Source: Lachnospiraceae bacterium (lineage in GTDB: Bacteria; Bacillota; Clostridia; Lachnospirales; Lachnospiraceae). From it: 33,835 bases of DNA. Of this stretch, positions 31,405-33,835 are shown piece by piece. A model generated the notes under the pieces. That model was not told the origin of the DNA, ran no database searches, and saw only the letters and a list, made by a program, of their open reading frames with translations. The stretch is taken from positions 1 through 33,835 of the forward strand of contig JAITGA010000010.1 in NCBI GenBank assembly GCA_031280955.1, written 5' to 3'. Both the position numbers and the translations under genes were made by a program. Position 1 is the stretch's first letter; every line of letters begins with the position of its first letter.

Positions 31405-32736
31405 TTAACTAAAAGTTATCAAATCTTCCAGCACATCATTTAAATCCGGTTTGCCGATTTCCTGCAAACTATATTCAACTTTCACACAGGGTTTGTCAAT
31501 GCGGATGATTCTGCTTAGGTCAATCGGGGTGGCAATGATTACGGTATCGCAAGGGACAGCAGCTATCGTAGCTTCCAGATCGGCTATCTGTTCCTTTCCA
31601 TAGCCCATAGCCGGCAGAACTTCGGTTATATCGGGGAAAAGGCGGTAGGTATCGGCGAGCTTGTTGACCGCATAACTCGCAGGGTTGATGATTTCAGCAG
31701 CTCCAAAACGCTTGGCGGCGATAACTCCTGCACCGATTTTCATCTCACCGTGGGTAAGTGTCGGCCCGTCTTCGATGACGAGAACACGCATACCGCGGAT
31801 TAGCTCCGGTTTATCAACACTAATTGTCGAAGCAGCTTCAACGACGACGGCAGTAGGATTACATTTGTTAATATTTTCACGAACAGTTTGGATTCCGGCG
31901 AAGTCGGCACTGTCGATTTTGTTGATTATCACGACATCAGCCAACCTAAGCGTCACTTCCCCGGGATAGTAAGAAAGCTCATGACCGGGACGGTGGGGGT
32001 CGGCAACGGTTATCATCAGGTCAGGACGATAAAAAGAAAAGTCATTGTTACCGCCATCCCACAAAATAACATCACAACCATCAGGGTCTTCCTCAGCGGC
32101 ACGGAGGATGGCTTCGTAATCAACCCCGGCATAGATGACATTGCCGTTCTTTATATGTGGTTCGTATTCCTCCATTTCCTCAATCGTGCAGTTATGCTCT
32201 TTGAGGTCATCAAGGGTGGCAAAACGTTGAATTTTTTGCGCCTCCAAATCTCCGTAGGGCATCGGATGGCGAATGGCGATTACCTTCAGTTTCTTCTTTG
32301 TCAAGATATCAATGACCCGCCGTGAAACCTGACTCTTCCCGCATCCGGTTCTGGTTGCACCGATGGCAATCACAGGTTTACTACTTTCGAGCATCGTCTG
32401 CTTGAGTCCCAACAAGGTAAAATCAGCTCCGGCGGCATTGACGATTGCCCCCAGTGCCATTACTGCTTGATAAGTGACATCGCTGTAGGCGAAGACACAC
32501 TCATCTATATCAAGGTCATCAATGAGGGTCGCAAGTTCTTTTTCATCATGGATGGGTATCCCATCAGGATATAAGCTCCCGGCAAGGGCGGCAGGGTATT
32601 TGCGCCCGGCGATATCGGGGATTTGGGCGGCAGTAAATGCTCGTACCCGGTAGTCAGGGTTATCACGGTAGCGGGTATTGAAATTGTGAAAATCACGTCC
32701 TGCAGCACCGATAATGAGTATATTGCGAGGGTTCAT
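31405..32736 (-). CDS. Cyclic 2,3-diphosphoglycerate synthase-like GTPase
   Basis: A 443-residue protein. It opens with a Rossmann-like segment (RNILIIGAAGRDFHNFNTRY) and has a P-loop IGATRTGCGKSQVSRRV (~130), a later VIIWDGG-like strand (CDVILWDGGNNDFSFYRPD), the HRPGHELSYYPGE block and VVIINKIDSADF. These resemble the cPGS family first known from methanogens, where it cyclises 2,3-bisphosphoglycerate with ATP. Bacterial members are common, but their reaction is unproven, so only family membership is claimed. The minus-strand ATG at 32736 has AAAGGAA upstream; a longer frame to 32886 runs into repeat DNA and lacks a ribosome site. Confidence 0.88.
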   Translation of the reverse strand: MNPRNILIIGAAGRDFHNFNTRYRDNPDYRVRAFTAAQIPDIAGRKYPAALAGSLYPDGIPIHDEKELATLIDDLDIDECVFAYSDVTYQAVMALGAIVNAAGADFTLLGLKQTMLESSKPVIAIGATRTGCGKSQVSRRVIDILTKKKLKVIAIRHPMPYGDLEAQKIQRFATLDDLKEHNCTIEEMEEYEPHIKNGNVIYAGVDYEAILRAAEEDPDGCDVILWDGGNNDFSFYRPDLMITVADPHRPGHELSYYPGEVTLRLADVVIINKIDSADFAGIQTVRENINKCNPTAVVVEAASTISVDKPELIRGMRVLVIEDGPTLTHGEMKIGAGVIAAKRFGAAEIINPASYAVNKLADTYRLFPDITEVLPAMGYGKEQIADLEATIAAVPCDTVIIATPIDLSRIIRIDKPCVKVEYSLQEIGKPDLNDVLEDLITFS

Positions 32737-32812
32737 GGTGTTTCCTTTCTGATTAGCATGGTTATTTGTATAAACAATACACCGCTTTGGGCGCAAAAGC
32801 AAGAAAAAGTCT

Positions 32813-32846
32813 GCATTGCTATTTTTCAAGCGCCGAAGCAATCCAT
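32813..32846. repeat. CATTGC...GCAATCCAT palindromic repeat, copy 2
   Basis: It starts GCATTGC and ends CCGAAGCAATCCAT, matching the end of the copy at 33203-33243 over 14 bases. The centre is different and AT-rich. It lies upstream of the minus-strand GTPase gene. Confidence 0.55.
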
Positions 32847-32854
32847 ATGATGAG

Positions 32855-32883
32855 ATAGATGCATATCTTCTATACGCATCTAT
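32855..32883. repeat. Local inverted repeat overlapping the large hairpin
   Basis: ATAGATGC at 32855-32862 and GCATCTAT at 32876-32883 are perfect eight-base arms with a 13-base loop. The right arm is also the outer end of the 159-bp inverted repeat, so the two pairings compete. Confidence 0.5.
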
Positions 32884-33034
32884 CATGGTGTTGATTTATC
32901 AATGGGTGCGCTCTCGCTTCATACAAAACGTAGCGGTACATAAGGCGGCAGCCCCAAAGAGCATGGGTCTATACACCGCCTAAGTACCGACGTTTTGCAA
33001 GAACCCATTTAATAAATCACACCATGACATATGC
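32876..33034. repeat. Large imperfect inverted repeat (~159 bp)
   Basis: Outer arms GCATCTATCATGGTGT and ACACCATGACATATGC match with a few mismatches. The pairing continues through GATTTAT/ATAAATC, AATGGGT/ACCCATT, CAAAACGT/ACGTTTTG, GGTAC/GTACC and GGCGG/CCGCC toward a ~35-base centre. Insertions differ between the arms, as in a structured RNA or an old miniature inverted-repeat element. No clear target-site duplication or reading frame is present. Confidence 0.65.
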
Positions 33035-33111
33035 TGTTAAGTTTCTGACTTTGTGTATGTTCATTGTTCTCAATAATTATTCTTTCTCAAGAGATGAAAC
33101 ACCACGGCTGG

Positions 33112-33140
33112 AAGAATGACACGCTTTTTGTCATTCTTTT
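33112..33140 (+). terminator. Terminator-like hairpin
   Basis: AAGAATGACA and TGTCATTCTT are perfect ten-base arms with a seven-base T-rich loop, and the 3' arm runs into TT. It is not close to any recognised gene, so it may end a transcript from the upstream structured element or be part of a repeat. Confidence 0.45.
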
Positions 33141-33152
33141 GCAATAAGGATT

Positions 33153-33202
33153 TCGTAGCACAGTTTTGCCTTACAAAACATGCGCGGCAAAATCCGTGTG
33201 CT
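33153..33202. repeat. Nested inverted repeat
   Basis: TTTTGCC pairs with GGCAAAA around a 15-base loop, and AGCACA/TGTGCT form an outer stem with an asymmetric bulge. It directly abuts the palindrome at 33203. Confidence 0.4.
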
Positions 33203-33243
33203 GTCATTGCGAGGTGGCTTTATCCGCCGAAGCAATCCATTGG
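33203..33243. repeat. CATTGC...GCAATCCAT palindromic repeat, copy 3
   Basis: It begins GTCATTGCGAGG and ends CCGAAGCAATCCATTGG, with a GGC/GCC inner pair. It shares its left end with the copy at 9550-9591 and its right end with 32813-32846. Confidence 0.6.
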
Positions 33244-33302
33244 AAATATAGCTTTACCATGTTTCGGAATTATAGTTCTATCATAATTGGATAGGTTTTA
33301 CG

Positions 33303-33436
33303 GAAACTCCAGGATAATTCATGCAGAAACTCAAGGCAAACTCAAGGGTAACTCAAGAGCGGCAAACTCAAGGGTAACTCAAGATAATTTATCAAGGGTA
33401 ACTCAAGGGTAACTCAAGATAATTTACTTGAGTTTC
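33303..33436. repeat. Array of AACTCAAG units with an inverted terminal copy
   Basis: Seven complete AACTCAAG units occur in the same orientation, mostly followed by GGT (an 11-base unit) or ATAATTTA. A degenerate copy (AACTCCAGGATAATT) lies at the left end and an inverted CTTGAGTT at 33427-33434. The last direct copy (33411-33418) and the inverted copy make a perfect hairpin with an eight-base loop. The short, irregular period is iteron-like rather than CRISPR-like. Confidence 0.75.
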
Positions 33437-33592
33437 AGCAGAATGTAATTTTTTGCGTTCCCTGCTTGTATGTTTTCAATCCATACCCACTTATGTACCA
33501 CTAAGCCCCCCGCTTAATGCAATATTGTCATTTTACGAGACTCCAATCAAACCCTGCCTCAGCAAGGCATTACTATATTCAATTACTATCGC
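33437..33592. other. Intergenic DNA without recognised features
   Basis: No gene, RNA or convincing repeat was identified here. Confidence 0.4.
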
Positions 33593-33835
33593 TCAAATGA
33601 TAAGCTTGAACCGTAATTGCCTGTATTTCGGTCTTTTTGTCTTAAACCAATGCCTGACACCCGCCCTAGCATATACTAAGATAGCGCATATTCCTTTCGC
33701 AACCCGATAGTACACGAAAGCAACTTTTGCCTTTAATGGGTCAGCTTTCTTGATTATCGACACTTTCATTTTATTGGTGTCGCCGAGCATCGATACGTGA
33801 TTAAGGTAAGCCATCGCAACTGTGACAAGGAAATT
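33593..33835 (-). CDS. Possible C-terminal end of a gene running off the window
   Basis: A minus-strand frame stays open from the right edge to a stop at 33593 (80 codons). It includes VSIIKKADPLKAKVAFVYYR and a strongly basic end (RHWFKTKRPKYRQLRFKLII). An ATG at 33814 has no good ribosome site, so if the frame is real the gene probably begins outside the window. The K-x-KVA plus hydrophobic helix and basic tail vaguely recall transposase C-termini, but I do not recognise a family. It may be chance or a decayed fragment. Confidence 0.25.
   Translation of the reverse strand, partial: NFLVTVAMAYLNHVSMLGDTNKMKVSIIKKADPLKAKVAFVYYRVAKGICAILVYARAGVRHWFKTKRPKYRQLRFKLII

Noticed and set aside
32737-32886. 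N-terminal extension of the cPGS-like GTPase
   Set aside because: The extra 50 codons run through a palindromic repeat, and the ATG at 32736 has a proper ribosome site followed by the conserved N-terminus.
33303-33436. CRISPR array
   Set aside because: Repeat units are only 8-11 bases with no unique spacers of constant length, and no cas gene is present.

Overview
The window looks like a chromosomal segment from a low-to-mid GC Gram-positive anaerobe of the Bacillota, probably class Clostridia. This is inferred from gene content: a LytTR plus LiaF-like pair, PcrA, NrdR, an M16C peptidase, a DUF4349-type lipoprotein, a secreted beta-propeller NlpC/P60 enzyme, and strong AAAGGAGG-type ribosome sites. 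The genus cannot be assigned from the sequence alone. No rRNA, tRNA or CRISPR array was seen.

Layout. Positions 1-775 are a decayed accessory zone: hairpin-rich DNA, an intact antitoxin-like gene, a PIN toxin (VapC) gene reduced to its two ends, and a zinc-ribbon remnant. Next comes a full-length type I restriction subunit HsdR (776-3997) with no hsdM or hsdS in the window. From 4.0 to 5.6 kb a ZIP metal transporter and a TetR regulator are divergent and share two matching dyads at their promoters. From 5.7 to 8.1 kb an RpiR-type regulator is translationally coupled to an HI0933/BaiN-like flavoprotein. From 8.1 to 9.5 kb there is a LytTR regulator and a LiaF-like membrane protein, preceded by tandem 21/22-bp direct repeats. 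nrdR (9614-10063) has a dyad close to an NrdR box in its promoter and is followed closely by a five-gene Nik/Dpp-type ABC importer operon (10085-14948).

An AT-rich two-gene insert (15172-18035) encodes a secreted beta-propeller plus NlpC/P60 enzyme and a membrane-anchored protein built from nested duplications. Housekeeping-like genes follow: pcrA behind a consensus promoter, a small acidic membrane protein, an RlmD-type rRNA methyltransferase, a rhamnulokinase coupled to a ROK kinase, a minus-strand PIG-L deacetylase that looks leaderless, an SGNH-hydrolase lipoprotein, an M16C peptidase and a DUF4349 lipoprotein. A tandem-hairpin array and a strong terminator separate these from a minus-strand cyclic-2,3-diphosphoglycerate-synthase-like GTPase.

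The last 1.1 kb (32737-33835) has no convincing complete gene. It holds a ~159-bp imperfect inverted repeat, two copies of a CATTGC...GCAATCC palindrome that also occurs ahead of nrdR, several hairpins, an array of AACTCAAG units, and possibly the end of a minus-strand gene running off the right edge.

The strongest leads are the AT-rich pair, the ZIP/TetR divergon, the nrdR and LytTR control regions, the decayed toxin-antitoxin module and the structured right-hand intergenic DNA. All rest on reading the sequence; no database search was run.
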